A stretch of 64,000 bases of DNA from Enterobacter sp. JBIWA008 (GTDB lineage: Bacteria > Pseudomonadota > Gammaproteobacteria > Enterobacterales > Enterobacteriaceae): contig NZ_CP074149.1 of NCBI RefSeq assembly GCF_019968765.1, positions 3,410,001-3,474,000 on the forward strand, given 5' to 3'. Under the pieces are notes generated by a model that searched no databases, was not told the DNA's origin, and saw only the letters and a list, made by a program, of their open reading frames with translations. The position numbers and the translations under genes were made by a program. This document shows positions 56,321 through 64,000 of this stretch, piece by piece (within the stretch, counting starts at the first letter, position 1; each line of letters begins with the position of its first letter).

Positions 56321-58015
56321 GTGACCGTTAAGCGACCCGTTTCCGGAAGCCTTGCCTGGGCTTTCTTTTCGATAATTGCCTTATCCGTGCTGACCAGCAC
56401 CGTCGCGCTGCTGACGCTGGCCAGCAGCCAGCGTGACGCAGAAGCCATTAATATCGCGGGCTCGCTGCGCATGCAGAGCTATCGTCTGGGCTACGAGATG
56501 CAGCGCAACAGCCCTTCCCTTGCCGCGCATCGCGAAAGCTGGCAACAGACGCTCGGCGCGCCTGCCCTGCAGAAGCTGAACCGCTGGTACGTCCCGGACA
56601 ACGTTAAAGCGCGCTACCAGCAGCTGCACGTGGCCTGGCTGGAGATGGATGCGCACATCGCCCGCGGCGACAGCGCATGGTATCAAACCCATATAGAGGA
56701 TTTTGTCGGCCGCATTGATGCCTTTGTGCTCGCCCTCCAGCACTACACCGAACATAAAATTCAGACGGTGACCCTGCTCTCGCTGGCGGGCGCTCTCGGG
56801 ATCCTGCTGCTGACGCTGTTTACCCTGCGACGCATCCGTCGCCAGGTGGTGCTGCCGCTTAACAATCTGGTGGCGGCCAGCGAACGGGTTGAGCGTGGGG
56901 AATTTGCCACCCCTGCGCCGGATACCGCCCTGCCGAACGAGCTGGGCCAACTATCCCGCGCCTTCAACCACATGTCCGCCGAGCTGGACACGCTCTACCG
57001 TTCGCTCGAAGCCTCGGTCGCGGAAAAAACGCGGCATCTGCATGAAGCCCACCAGCAGCTCGACATGCTGTTCAAGTGCTCTCAGGCGCTCAATACCGGC
57101 CAGATAGACAGCCACTGCTTCCGGCATATCCTGCAGATTGTCCATGACTATACGCAGATGACTTATCTGGAATTACGCACCAGCGACGACTGGAGGCTGT
57201 GTGAAGGGACGGAGTCATATGGTACGCCTCTGCAAAACCTGCCGGTCCTGATGCAGGACACCCTTTACGGCGAGCTGCGCTGGCAAAGCGAGACGGACAG
57301 CGTTCCCCTCCCGCTGATGAGAAGCGTGGCGACCATGCTCGGGCGCGGGCTGTACTTTAACCAGGCGCAAAAGCACTACCAGCAGCTGCTGCTGATGGAA
57401 GAGCGCGCCACCATCGCTCGCGAGCTGCACGATTCGCTGGCGCAGGTGCTGTCGTATCTGCGCATTCAGCTGGCACTGCTCAAACGCGCCGTGCCGGAGG
57501 ATAATGCTCCGGCGCAGACTATCATCTCCGACTTCTCCCGTGAGCTGAACAACGCCTGGCAGCAGTTGCGCGAGCTGCTCACCACCTTTCGCCTGACGCT
57601 GAACCACGCGAATTTACCCGCGGCTCTGCAGGAGTCGCTCGACGTCCTGCAGAGCCAGACGCAGGCGAAGCTTCATCTCGACTGCCGCCTCTCCTCGCTG
57701 GCGCTGGACGCGCAAAAGCAGGTGCATTTATTGCAGATCGTGCGTGAGGCCGTGCTGAATGCAATTAAGCACGCGCAGGCCAGCGAGATCACCGTAAGCT
57801 GCGTGACCTCAGCGGACGGTACGCACAGCGTCAACATTCGTGACAACGGCATCGGGATTGGCGAAGCCAGCGAGCCGCCGGGACATTACGGGCTGAACAT
57901 TATGCGCGAACGCGCGCAACGGCTCGGAGGAATGCTGCACTTTTCGCAGCCGCAAAACGGCGGCACGCTGGTCAGCGTGACGTTCCCGGTGCCCACGCCG
58001 TTAACGGGTAAATAA
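56321..58015 (+). CDS. narQ: NarQ, nitrate/nitrite sensor histidine kinase
   Basis: 564 residues (E. coli 566). Two transmembrane segments (about 12-34 and 146-167) flank a periplasmic four-helix sensor with the nitrate-binding P-box INIAGSLRMQSYRLGYEMQ. A HAMP domain, GAF-like region and HisKA_3 core follow (H in ERATIARELHDSLAQVLSYL) and an HATPase domain (DNGIGIGE, GHYGLNIMRERA). It signals to NarL/NarP. The GTG at 56321 (TVKRPVSG) matches the family N-terminus; longer in-frame starts to 56204 are not conserved. Confidence 0.95.
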   Translation: MTVKRPVSGSLAWAFFSIIALSVLTSTVALLTLASSQRDAEAINIAGSLRMQSYRLGYEMQRNSPSLAAHRESWQQTLGAPALQKLNRWYVPDNVKARYQQLHVAWLEMDAHIARGDSAWYQTHIEDFVGRIDAFVLALQHYTEHKIQTVTLLSLAGALGILLLTLFTLRRIRRQVVLPLNNLVAASERVERGEFATPAPDTALPNELGQLSRAFNHMSAELDTLYRSLEASVAEKTRHLHEAHQQLDMLFKCSQALNTGQIDSHCFRHILQIVHDYTQMTYLELRTSDDWRLCEGTESYGTPLQNLPVLMQDTLYGELRWQSETDSVPLPLMRSVATMLGRGLYFNQAQKHYQQLLLMEERATIARELHDSLAQVLSYLRIQLALLKRAVPEDNAPAQTIISDFSRELNNAWQQLRELLTTFRLTLNHANLPAALQESLDVLQSQTQAKLHLDCRLSSLALDAQKQVHLLQIVREAVLNAIKHAQASEITVSCVTSADGTHSVNIRDNGIGIGEASEPPGHYGLNIMRERAQRLGGMLHFSQPQNGGTLVSVTFPVPTPLTGK

Positions 58016-58038
58016 CGGTAAAGAGGGAAGCGCAGGGG

Positions 58039-58087
<49 letters not shown>

Positions 58088-58157
58088 TGGCCCTTACCGC
58101 TAAAGTTATGCGGGCAATAAACAATAATGACGTGCAGCAAAACGAGGTCACTTTTTC

Positions 58158-61100
58158 ATGGCGAATTTTTTCATCGATCGCCCCATTTTTGCCTGGGTGC
58201 TTGCCATCCTGTTGTGCCTGACAGGTGTCCTGGCGATTACTTCACTTCCCGTTGAGCAATATCCCGATCTGGCACCGCCCAACGTGCGCGTAACAGCAAA
58301 CTACCCCGGCGCTTCCGCACAAACGCTGGAAAACACCGTCACGCAGGTTATCGAGCAGAACATGACGGGTCTGGATAACCTGATGTACATGTCCTCGCAA
58401 AGCAGCGCCACAGGCCAGGCGACGGTTACCCTGAGCTTCAAGGCAGGTACCGATCCAGACGAAGCCGTACAGCAGGTACAAAACCAGCTGCAGTCGGCCA
58501 TGCGCAAGCTGCCCCAGGCGGTGCAGAATCAGGGCGTAACCGTGCGTAAAACCGGTGACACCAACATTTTGACCATCGCGTTTGTCTCGACAGATGGCTC
58601 AATGGATAAGCAGGACATTGCCGACTACGTCGCCAGTAATATTCAGGATCCCATCAGCCGTATTAACGGCGTCGGCGACATCGACGCTTACGGCTCACAA
58701 TACTCCATGCGCATCTGGCTCGATCCCAACAAGCTGAACAGCGTCCAGATGACGGCAACGGACGTGACGAATGCCATCAAAGCCCAGAACGCCCAGATTG
58801 CGGTGGGGCAACTGGGGGGAACGCCGTCCGTCGATAAACAAGCCCTGAACGCCACCATCAATTCACAATCCCTGCTGCAGACGCCGGACCAGTTCCGCAA
58901 CATCACCCTGCGTGTGAATCAGGATGGGTCGGAAGTGCGTCTGGGTGATGTCGCCACGGTGGAAATGGGAGCGGAAAAATACGACTACCTGAGCCGCTTT
59001 AACGGCAATCAGGCCTCCGGTCTGGGAATTAAGCTGGCCTCCGGCGCAAACGAAATGGCCACGGCGAAACTGGTGTTAGACCGTCTGGACGAGCTGTCGC
59101 AGTATTTCCCGCACGGGCTGGAGTACAAAGTCGCCTATGAAACCACCTCCTTTGTTAAAGCCTCCATTGAGGACGTGGTAAAGACCCTGCTGGAAGCCAT
59201 CGCGCTGGTGTTCCTGGTCATGTACCTGTTCCTGCAAAACTTCCGCGCCACGCTGATCCCAACCATTGCCGTCCCCGTGGTGCTGCTGGGGACCTTTACG
59301 GTGCTGTATGCGTTCGGGTACAGCATTAATACCCTGACGATGTTTGCGATGGTGCTGGCGATTGGCCTTCTGGTGGATGATGCCATCGTGGTGGTCGAAA
59401 ACGTCGAGCGTATTATGAGCGAAGAAGGGCTCTCTCCGCGCCAGGCAACGCGCAAGTCCATGGGGCAAATTCAGGGGGCGCTAGTCGGTATTGCGATGGT
59501 GCTGTCGGCGGTCTTTATCCCGATGGCCTTCTTTGGCGGTACCACCGGGGCGATTTACCGCCAGTTCTCGATCACCATCGTCTCGGCGATGGTGCTCTCC
59601 GTGCTGGTCGCGCTGATCCTCACCCCAGCGCTGTGCGCCACCATTCTGAAACCGCTGCACAAAGGGGAGCAACACGGGCAAAAAGGCTTCTTCGGCTGGT
59701 TTAACCGCATGTTCAACCGCAATGCCGCGCGGTATGAATCTGCCGTCGGTGGCGTGCTCCATCGCAGCCTGCGCTGGATGATGATTTACGTTGTGCTGCT
59801 GGGCGGCATGGTCTGGCTGTTTATGCATCTTCCCACCTCGTTCCTGCCGATGGAAGACCGGGGAATGTTCACCACCTCGGTGCAGCTCCCGAGCGGCGCA
59901 ACGCAGCAGCAGACGCTGAAAGTGGTTCAGAAAGTGGAACAGTACTTCTTCACCAAAGAGAAAGATAACGTTGTGTCGGTCTTCTCCACCGTGGGCTCTG
60001 GACCGGGCGGAAACGGGCAGAACGTCGCCCGTATGTTCGTCCGACTGAAGGACTGGGACGAACGTGATACCAGAACGGGAACGTCATTTGCCATCATTGA
60101 ACGCGCGACCAAAGCCTTTGCGCACATCAAAGAGGCGCGCGTCTTTGCCAGCAGCCCGCCGGCGATAAGCGGCCTGGGCAGTTCCGCCGGCTTTGATATG
60201 GAACTGCAGGATCACGCCGGGGCGGGCCACACGGCGCTGATGGCGGCACGCGATAAGCTGTTAGCGCTGGCAGGCAACGATCCGGGCCTGACCCGCGTTC
60301 GCCATAACGGCCTGGACGACAGTCCGCAGCTGCAGGTGGATATCGATCAGCGTAAGGCGCAGGCGCTGGGCGTTTCGATCAACGATATCAATGACACCCT
60401 GCAAACGGCGTGGGGCTCGAGCTATGTGAATGACTTTATGGATCGCGGCCGCGTGAAAAAAGTGTATGTCCAGTCAGCCGCGCCGTTCCGCATGCTGCCG
60501 GATGATATTAACCGCTGGTTTGTCAGGAATAATGTCGGCGGCATGGTGCCGTTCTCCGCCTTTGCCAACTCGCACTGGGAAACCGGATCGCCGCGTCTGG
60601 AGCGCTATAACGGCTATTCCGCGGTTGAAATCGTGGGGGAAGCCGCGCCGGGCGTCAGTACAGGTACCGCCATGGATACCATGGAAAAACTGGTGCAGCA
60701 GCTGCCCGCCGGTTTTGGTCTGGAGTGGACGGCCATGTCCTACCAGGAGCGTCTCTCCGGAGCACAGGCTCCCGCACTTTACGCGCTCTCTCTGCTGGTG
60801 GTCTTCCTCTGCCTTGCCGCACTGTATGAAAGCTGGTCAGTCCCGTTCTCCGTCATGCTGGTCGTGCCTCTTGGCGTCATCGGTGCCCTGCTGGCAACCT
60901 GGATGCGCGGCCTGGAGAACGATGTTTACTTCCAGGTGGGTCTGCTCACCGTGATTGGGCTGTCGGCGAAAAACGCCATTTTGATCGTTGAGTTTGCCAA
61001 CGAGATGAATGCCAAAGGCCACGAGCTGATGGCCGCCACGCTGCACGCCTGCCGTCAGCGCCTGCGTCCGATCCTGATGACGTCGCTGGCATTTGTCTTT

Positions 61101-61271
61101 GGCGTACTGCCGATGGCAACCAGTACGGGGGCAGGTTCCAGCAGCCAGCATGCCGTCGGGACGGGGGTCATGGGCGGCATGATTTCAGCCACCATCCTGG
61201 CCATTTACTTCGTGCCGTTATTCTTTGTGCTGGTGCGTCGTCGCTTCCCGTTAAAGGAACGTGCTGAGTAA
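58158..61271 (+). CDS. acrD: AcrD, RND multidrug efflux transporter
   Basis: 1037 residues, equal to E. coli AcrD. It is an inner-membrane RND proton antiporter that works with AcrA and TolC to expel aminoglycosides and other amphiphiles. Twelve transmembrane segments and two large periplasmic loops are evident; the TM4 proton-relay Asp pair is in [18 protein letters not shown] (D407/D408), and TM10 has [13 protein letters not shown] with the relay Lys. The N-terminus [17 protein letters not shown] is the family start. AcrA is not encoded nearby. Confidence 0.98.
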   Translation: MANFFIDRPIFAWVLAILLCLTGVLAITSLPVEQYPDLAPPNVRVTANYPGASAQTLENTVTQVIEQNMTGLDNLMYMSSQSSATGQATVTLSFKAGTDPDEAVQQVQNQLQSAMRKLPQAVQNQGVTVRKTGDTNILTIAFVSTDGSMDKQDIADYVASNIQDPISRINGVGDIDAYGSQYSMRIWLDPNKLNSVQMTATDVTNAIKAQNAQIAVGQLGGTPSVDKQALNATINSQSLLQTPDQFRNITLRVNQDGSEVRLGDVATVEMGAEKYDYLSRFNGNQASGLGIKLASGANEMATAKLVLDRLDELSQYFPHGLEYKVAYETTSFVKASIEDVVKTLLEAIALVFLVMYLFLQNFRATLIPTIAVPVVLLGTFTVLYAFGYSINTLTMFAMVLAIGLLVDDAIVVVENVERIMSEEGLSPRQATRKSMGQIQGALVGIAMVLSAVFIPMAFFGGTTGAIYRQFSITIVSAMVLSVLVALILTPALCATILKPLHKGEQHGQKGFFGWFNRMFNRNAARYESAVGGVLHRSLRWMMIYVVLLGGMVWLFMHLPTSFLPMEDRGMFTTSVQLPSGATQQQTLKVVQKVEQYFFTKEKDNVVSVFSTVGSGPGGNGQNVARMFVRLKDWDERDTRTGTSFAIIERATKAFAHIKEARVFASSPPAISGLGSSAGFDMELQDHAGAGHTALMAARDKLLALAGNDPGLTRVRHNGLDDSPQLQVDIDQRKAQALGVSINDINDTLQTAWGSSYVNDFMDRGRVKKVYVQSAAPFRMLPDDINRWFVRNNVGGMVPFSAFANSHWETGSPRLERYNGYSAVEIVGEAAPGVSTGTAMDTMEKLVQQLPAGFGLEWTAMSYQERLSGAQAPALYALSLLVVFLCLAALYESWSVPFSVMLVVPLGVIGALLATWMRGLENDVYFQVGLLTVIGLSAKNAILIVEFANEMNAKGHELMAATLHACRQRLRPILMTSLAFVFGVLPMATSTGAGSSSQHAVGTGVMGGMISATILAIYFVPLFFVLVRRRFPLKERAE

Positions 61272-61284
61272 GTGATTGAAATAA

Positions 61285-61313
61285 AAAAAGGCGGCTTTAT
61301 CGGCCGCCTTTTT
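61285..61313 (+). terminator. Terminator after acrD
   Basis: AAAAAGGCGGC pairs with GCCGCCTTTTT around TTTATCG, 14 bases past the acrD stop. Confidence 0.9.
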
Positions 61314-61380
61314 ATTGTGTGATTAATTCACACTATGGTTATTTTACTTATTTTAGTGCTCTTGCAATTCTTACTGAATG

Positions 61381-61440
61381 TCATTTACGAAGCATACCTT
61401 CGATAAAATCTTTCCAGTTCCCCAGTTCACGTTCAATCAT
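61381..61440 (-). CDS. ypfM: YpfM, 19-residue conserved micropeptide
   Basis: The minus strand encodes MIERELGNWKDFIEGMLRK and then TGA, differing by one residue from E. coli YpfM as I recall it. AGAGAGG lies six bases upstream of the ATG. YpfM was found among E. coli small proteins shown to be made; its role is unknown. It is amphipathic and charged rather than a membrane segment. The rest of the 556-base acrD-yffB gap is AT-rich; apart from the acrD terminator I see only weak hairpins in it (for example around 61611-61635). Confidence 0.9.
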   Translation of the reverse strand: MIERELGNWKDFIEGMLRK

Positions 61441-61827
61441 AACAACCTCTCTTATTATTATGCGCATTCTACAAAAACGGACCATCATTGTGAAGACTAT
61501 TTAACCAATTGCTGTGATTGTACCCCACGTCCTGCGGGGATTTATGATAAATATGAACGGAGAGGCCTCAATTTTTTGTGACGGCTGGCAATATTTTGAA
61601 ATAACCCTGCAGACGGGTGAGTTTTATTTTACCCGCTGAGTTTATTCGAAATTTAAACCTTATGGACATCTATGCTTAAATGATGAAAGAATATTCAGCG
61701 TACAGATGTGAGTTGAATTAAGTTGAAGTGTAAATCCAGACGATTCCTGAATGTGTTATATTCCACTTAAGGATATATCTTCGAATTTACTGAACATTTA
61801 ATCATCATTAGGTCAAAAGGATTCACC

Positions 61828-62178
61828 ATGGTTGTGATGTACGGCATTAAAAATTGCGACACCATCAAAAAAGCCCGCCGCTGGCTGGAAGCAAACGGCG
61901 TGGAGTACCGCTTCCACGATTACCGTGCAGACGGGCTTGATGCAGAATTTCTGCATAGCGCGATCGGCGAGCTGGGGTGGGAAGCCCTGCTGAACACCCG
62001 CGGCACCACCTGGCGTAAACTCGACGAATCTCTGCGCGCCAGCATCAACAACGCCGACAGCGCGGTAAAACTGATGCTCGAGATGCCGGCAATTATCAAA
62101 CGCCCATTGCTCTGCGCGCCAGGGCAGCCTATGCTGCTGGGTTTCAGTGAAACCCTTTATTCCGACTTTTTTCGTTGA
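61828..62178 (+). CDS. yffB: YffB, ArsC/Spx-family protein
   Basis: 116 residues (E. coli 118). It has the thioredoxin-like ArsC/Spx fold with a single N-terminal cysteine ([16 protein letters not shown]10) and the conserved [14 protein letters not shown] and IIKRPLL blocks. True arsenate reductase activity is not expected without the ArsC arginine triad; the function is unknown. GGTCAAAAGG precedes the ATG. dapE begins ten bases after its stop, an arrangement kept in E. coli and others. Confidence 0.93.
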   Translation: MVVMYGIKNCDTIKKARRWLEANGVEYRFHDYRADGLDAEFLHSAIGELGWEALLNTRGTTWRKLDESLRASINNADSAVKLMLEMPAIIKRPLLCAPGQPMLLGFSETLYSDFFR

Positions 62179-62188
62179 GGTGTAGTTT

Positions 62189-63316
62189 ATGTCATGCCCG
62201 GTCATTGAGCTGACTCAGCAGCTTATTCGCCGTCCTTCCCTGAGCCCGGACGACGCAGGTTGTCAGGCACTTATGATTGAGCGCCTGCGTGCCATCGGTT
62301 TTACCGTTGAACGCATGGATTTTGGCGATACCCAGAACTTCTGGGCGTGGCGCGGCCAGGGTGAAACGCTGGCCTTTGCCGGGCATACTGACGTCGTTCC
62401 CGCCGGTGATGCGGATCGCTGGATTAACCCGCCGTTTGAACCAACAATCCGCGATGGCATGCTATTTGGCCGCGGCGCGGCAGATATGAAAGGCTCTCTG
62501 GCGGCGATGGTCGTGGCGGCAGAGCGCTTTGTTGCGCAGCATCCGAACCACAAAAACCGTCTCGCGTTTTTGATCACCTCCGACGAAGAAGCCAGCGCCC
62601 ATAACGGTACCGTGAAGGTCGTTGAAGCGCTGATGGCGCGTAACGAGCGTCTCGACTACTGCCTGGTCGGGGAGCCGTCCAGTACCGAAGTGGTGGGCGA
62701 TGTCGTCAAAAACGGGCGCCGTGGCTCGCTGACCTGTAATCTGACCATTCACGGCGTTCAGGGGCACGTTGCTTATCCGCATCTGGCCGATAACCCGGTT
62801 CATCGCGCTGCGCCGATGCTGAGCGAACTGGTGGGCATCGAGTGGGATAAAGGCAACGAATTCTTCCCGCCGACCAGCATGCAGATTGCGAACGTCAAGG
62901 CCGGGACCGGCAGCAATAACGTGATCCCGGGTGATTACTTCGTCCAGTTTAACTTCCGCTTCAGCACCGAACTGACCGATGAGATGATCAAGGCTCGCGT
63001 CGTCGCCCTGCTGGAAAAATATCACCTGCGCTACACCGTGGAGTGGTGGCTTTCCGGCCAGCCGTTCCTGACGCAGCGCGGTAAACTGGTGGATGCGGTG
63101 GTGAACGCCATCGAGCACTATAATGAAATTAAGCCACAGCTGCTGACAACGGGTGGCACCTCAGACGGACGCTTTATTGCCCGTATGGGCGCCCAGGTTG
63201 TCGAACTGGGTCCAGTGAACGCAACCATTCATAAAATCAATGAATGTGTCAATGCGGCAGATTTGCAACTGCTGGCCCGTATGTATCAACGTATTATGGA
63301 GCAACTCGTCGCCTGA
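62189..63316 (+). CDS. dapE: DapE, N-succinyl-LL-diaminopimelate desuccinylase
   Basis: 375 residues, equal to E. coli DapE. It is a dinuclear zinc M20-family hydrolase giving LL-diaminopimelate and succinate, needed for lysine and peptidoglycan. Zinc-site motifs are visible: [14 protein letters not shown] (His about 66), [14 protein letters not shown] (bridging Asp about 99), [11 protein letters not shown] (Glu pair about 133-134) and the C-terminal [11 protein letters not shown]is (about 349). AGG before TGTAGTTT precedes the ATG. ypfN follows after 24 bases. Confidence 0.98.
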   Translation: MSCPVIELTQQLIRRPSLSPDDAGCQALMIERLRAIGFTVERMDFGDTQNFWAWRGQGETLAFAGHTDVVPAGDADRWINPPFEPTIRDGMLFGRGAADMKGSLAAMVVAAERFVAQHPNHKNRLAFLITSDEEASAHNGTVKVVEALMARNERLDYCLVGEPSSTEVVGDVVKNGRRGSLTCNLTIHGVQGHVAYPHLADNPVHRAAPMLSELVGIEWDKGNEFFPPTSMQIANVKAGTGSNNVIPGDYFVQFNFRFSTELTDEMIKARVVALLEKYHLRYTVEWWLSGQPFLTQRGKLVDAVVNAIEHYNEIKPQLLTTGGTSDGRFIARMGAQVVELGPVNATIHKINECVNAADLQLLARMYQRIMEQLVA

Positions 63317-63340
63317 CGAACGCTCAGAGAGGAATAGCGA

Positions 63341-63538
63341 ATGGATTGGCTTTCAAAGTACTGGTGGATTCTGGTGTTAGTGTTTCTGGTAGGCGTATTG
63401 CTTAACGTGATTAAAGATCTTAAGCGCGTTGACCATAAAAAATTTCTCGCCAACAAACCGGATCTTCCCCCGCACCGTGATTTTAACGACAAGTGGGACG
63501 ATGATGACGACTGGCCGAAGAAGGACCAGAAGAAGTAA
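63341..63538 (+). CDS. ypfN: YpfN, small membrane protein (UPF0370)
   Basis: 65 residues (E. coli 66). One N-terminal transmembrane segment ([18 protein letters not shown]) is followed by a short cytoplasmic tail, [19 protein letters not shown], and an acidic [13 protein letters not shown] end. Function unknown. GAGAGG lies upstream of the ATG. It is co-oriented with dapE. Confidence 0.94.
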   Translation: MDWLSKYWWILVLVFLVGVLLNVIKDLKRVDHKKFLANKPDLPPHRDFNDKWDDDDDWPKKDQKK

Positions 63539-63545
63539 TCGTTAC

Positions 63546-63575
63546 GTTTCCCCTCTCCCCGGGAGAGGGGGAAAC
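63546..63575. repeat. CCCTCTCC-type hairpin between ypfN and ypfH
   Basis: GTTTCCCCTCTCCC pairs with GGGAGAGGGGGAAAC almost completely, with CG at the apex, between the converging ypfN and ypfH stops. It is a fourth member of the repeat family and a likely two-way terminator. Confidence 0.7.
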
Positions 63576-63576
63576 C

Positions 63577-64000
63577 TCACATAAACTCTACAATATCATC
63601 GTTATCCGGCTTGCCGCCGCTGAGCGCTTCATCAAAGTAGTGCTTCGGTACGGTATAGCGCAAACGATCGAGCGCGAACTGCATGCTACGGTCGTCAATC
63701 GCGTGCCCCAGATCGTCAACGATATCCAGCGTCACATCTCCACCTTCGCGAATCAGCGCTTCCTGAGCGGCAACCGCATGCGAGAGTTCAATTACCCGGT
63801 CTTCGCCACCGTGGATCAGGTGGATCGTGGTCTGCGTGGTCGCGCTTGTCGGTAACGTCGCAAAACGACCGTTAAACGCGATGACGCGTGACACCAGACC
63901 CGGCTGTGCTTTTACGCTTTCCAGCGACATGATTGACCCCTGCGAGAAGCCAATCAGCGCGGTTGCATCAGCACCCACGCCGCTCTGCTGCTGCCAGTAG
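63577..64000 (-). CDS. ypfH: YpfH, serine esterase, 5' part cut by window edge
   Basis: The last 141 codons of YpfH (232 in E. coli); the start lies beyond base 64000. It is an alpha/beta-hydrolase of the carboxylesterase/phospholipase family. The nucleophile elbow GFSQGS is visible, and the remaining triad residues are in HGGEDRVIEL (Asp) and DDLGHAID (His). It has esterase activity on short acyl esters in E. coli; the physiological substrate is unknown. An internal GTG at 63978 is not the start, because conserved YWQQQSGVGADAT continues across it. Confidence 0.93.
   Translation of the reverse strand, partial: YWQQQSGVGADATALIGFSQGSIMSLESVKAQPGLVSRVIAFNGRFATLPTSATTQTTIHLIHGGEDRVIELSHAVAAQEALIREGGDVTLDIVDDLGHAIDDRSMQFALDRLRYTVPKHYFDEALSGGKPDNDDIVEFM

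Overview
The window is a chromosomal segment of an enterobacterium, most likely Enterobacter or a close relative such as Lelliottia. Almost every gene has the length and order of the E. coli K-12 stretch from mlaA to ypfH (mlaA-yfdC-argW, lpxP-ypdK-alaC-ypdAB-glk-yfeO, ypeC-mntH-nupC-pdeA, gltX and tRNAs, xapABR, yfeRH-ypeB-ligA-zipA, cysZK-ptsHI-crr, pdxK-cysMAWUP, yfeXYZ-ypeA-amiA-hemF, maeB-talA-tktB, ypfG-nudK-aegA-narQ-acrD, ypfM-yffB-dapE-ypfNH). Departures from K-12 fit Enterobacter: ipdC (indolepyruvate decarboxylase) and a divergent aldo/keto reductase sit between yfeO and ypeC, no ypdC-fry PTS cluster follows ypdB, and no large prophage lies at argW. The two ends cut mlaA and ypfH.

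Layout. 1-1.8 kb: lipid-asymmetry lipoprotein MlaA, FNT channel YfdC, tRNA-Arg(CCU). 1.8-2.65 kb: AT-richer degraded DNA beside argW holding C-terminal tssK and N-terminal tssL-like type VI secretion remnants. 2.65-10.6 kb: LpxP, the micropeptide YpdK, alanine transaminase, the pyruvate-sensing pair YpdA/YpdB, glucokinase and YfeO. 10.6-19 kb: IpdC and AKR, YpeC, MntH with MntR and Fur sites, NupC, phosphodiesterase PdeA. 19-22.4 kb: two tRNA-Ala, YfeC/YfeD, GltX, three tRNA-Val and one tRNA-Lys. 22.4-28.3 kb: xanthosine use (xapABR), a FlxA-like gene behind a sigma-28 promoter, YfeR/YfeH. 28-31.4 kb: YpeB, DNA ligase, ZipA. 31.6-42.1 kb: two sulfur-assimilation blocks (cysZ-cysK; cysP-U-W-A-M) around the PTS operon and pdxK. 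42.3-52.3 kb: peroxidase YfeX, sigma-E lipoprotein YfeY, YfeZ, YpeA, AmiA, HemF, MaeB, TalA, TktB. 52.4-64 kb: YpfG, NudK, AegA, NarQ, AcrD, YpfM, YffB, DapE, YpfN, YpfH.

How it works together: sulfate/thiosulfate import (CysPUWA), sulfate entry (CysZ) and both cysteine synthases lie within 11 kb; HPr, EI and EIIA-Glc with glucokinase and transaldolase/transketolase cover carbon entry; YpdAB, MaeB and AlaC surround the pyruvate node.

I saw no CRISPR array, intact mobile element or defence locus, and no convincing new multi-gene system. The points most worth a second look are the T6SS remnant at argW, the FlxA-like gene with its sigma-28 promoter, the TyrR-like box between ipdC and the aldo/keto reductase, an inverted repeat upstream of xapA, a nested-hairpin repeat family at gene ends, and the micropeptides YpdK and YpfM. 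Product assignments rest on recognising conserved protein sequences from memory; no database search was run.
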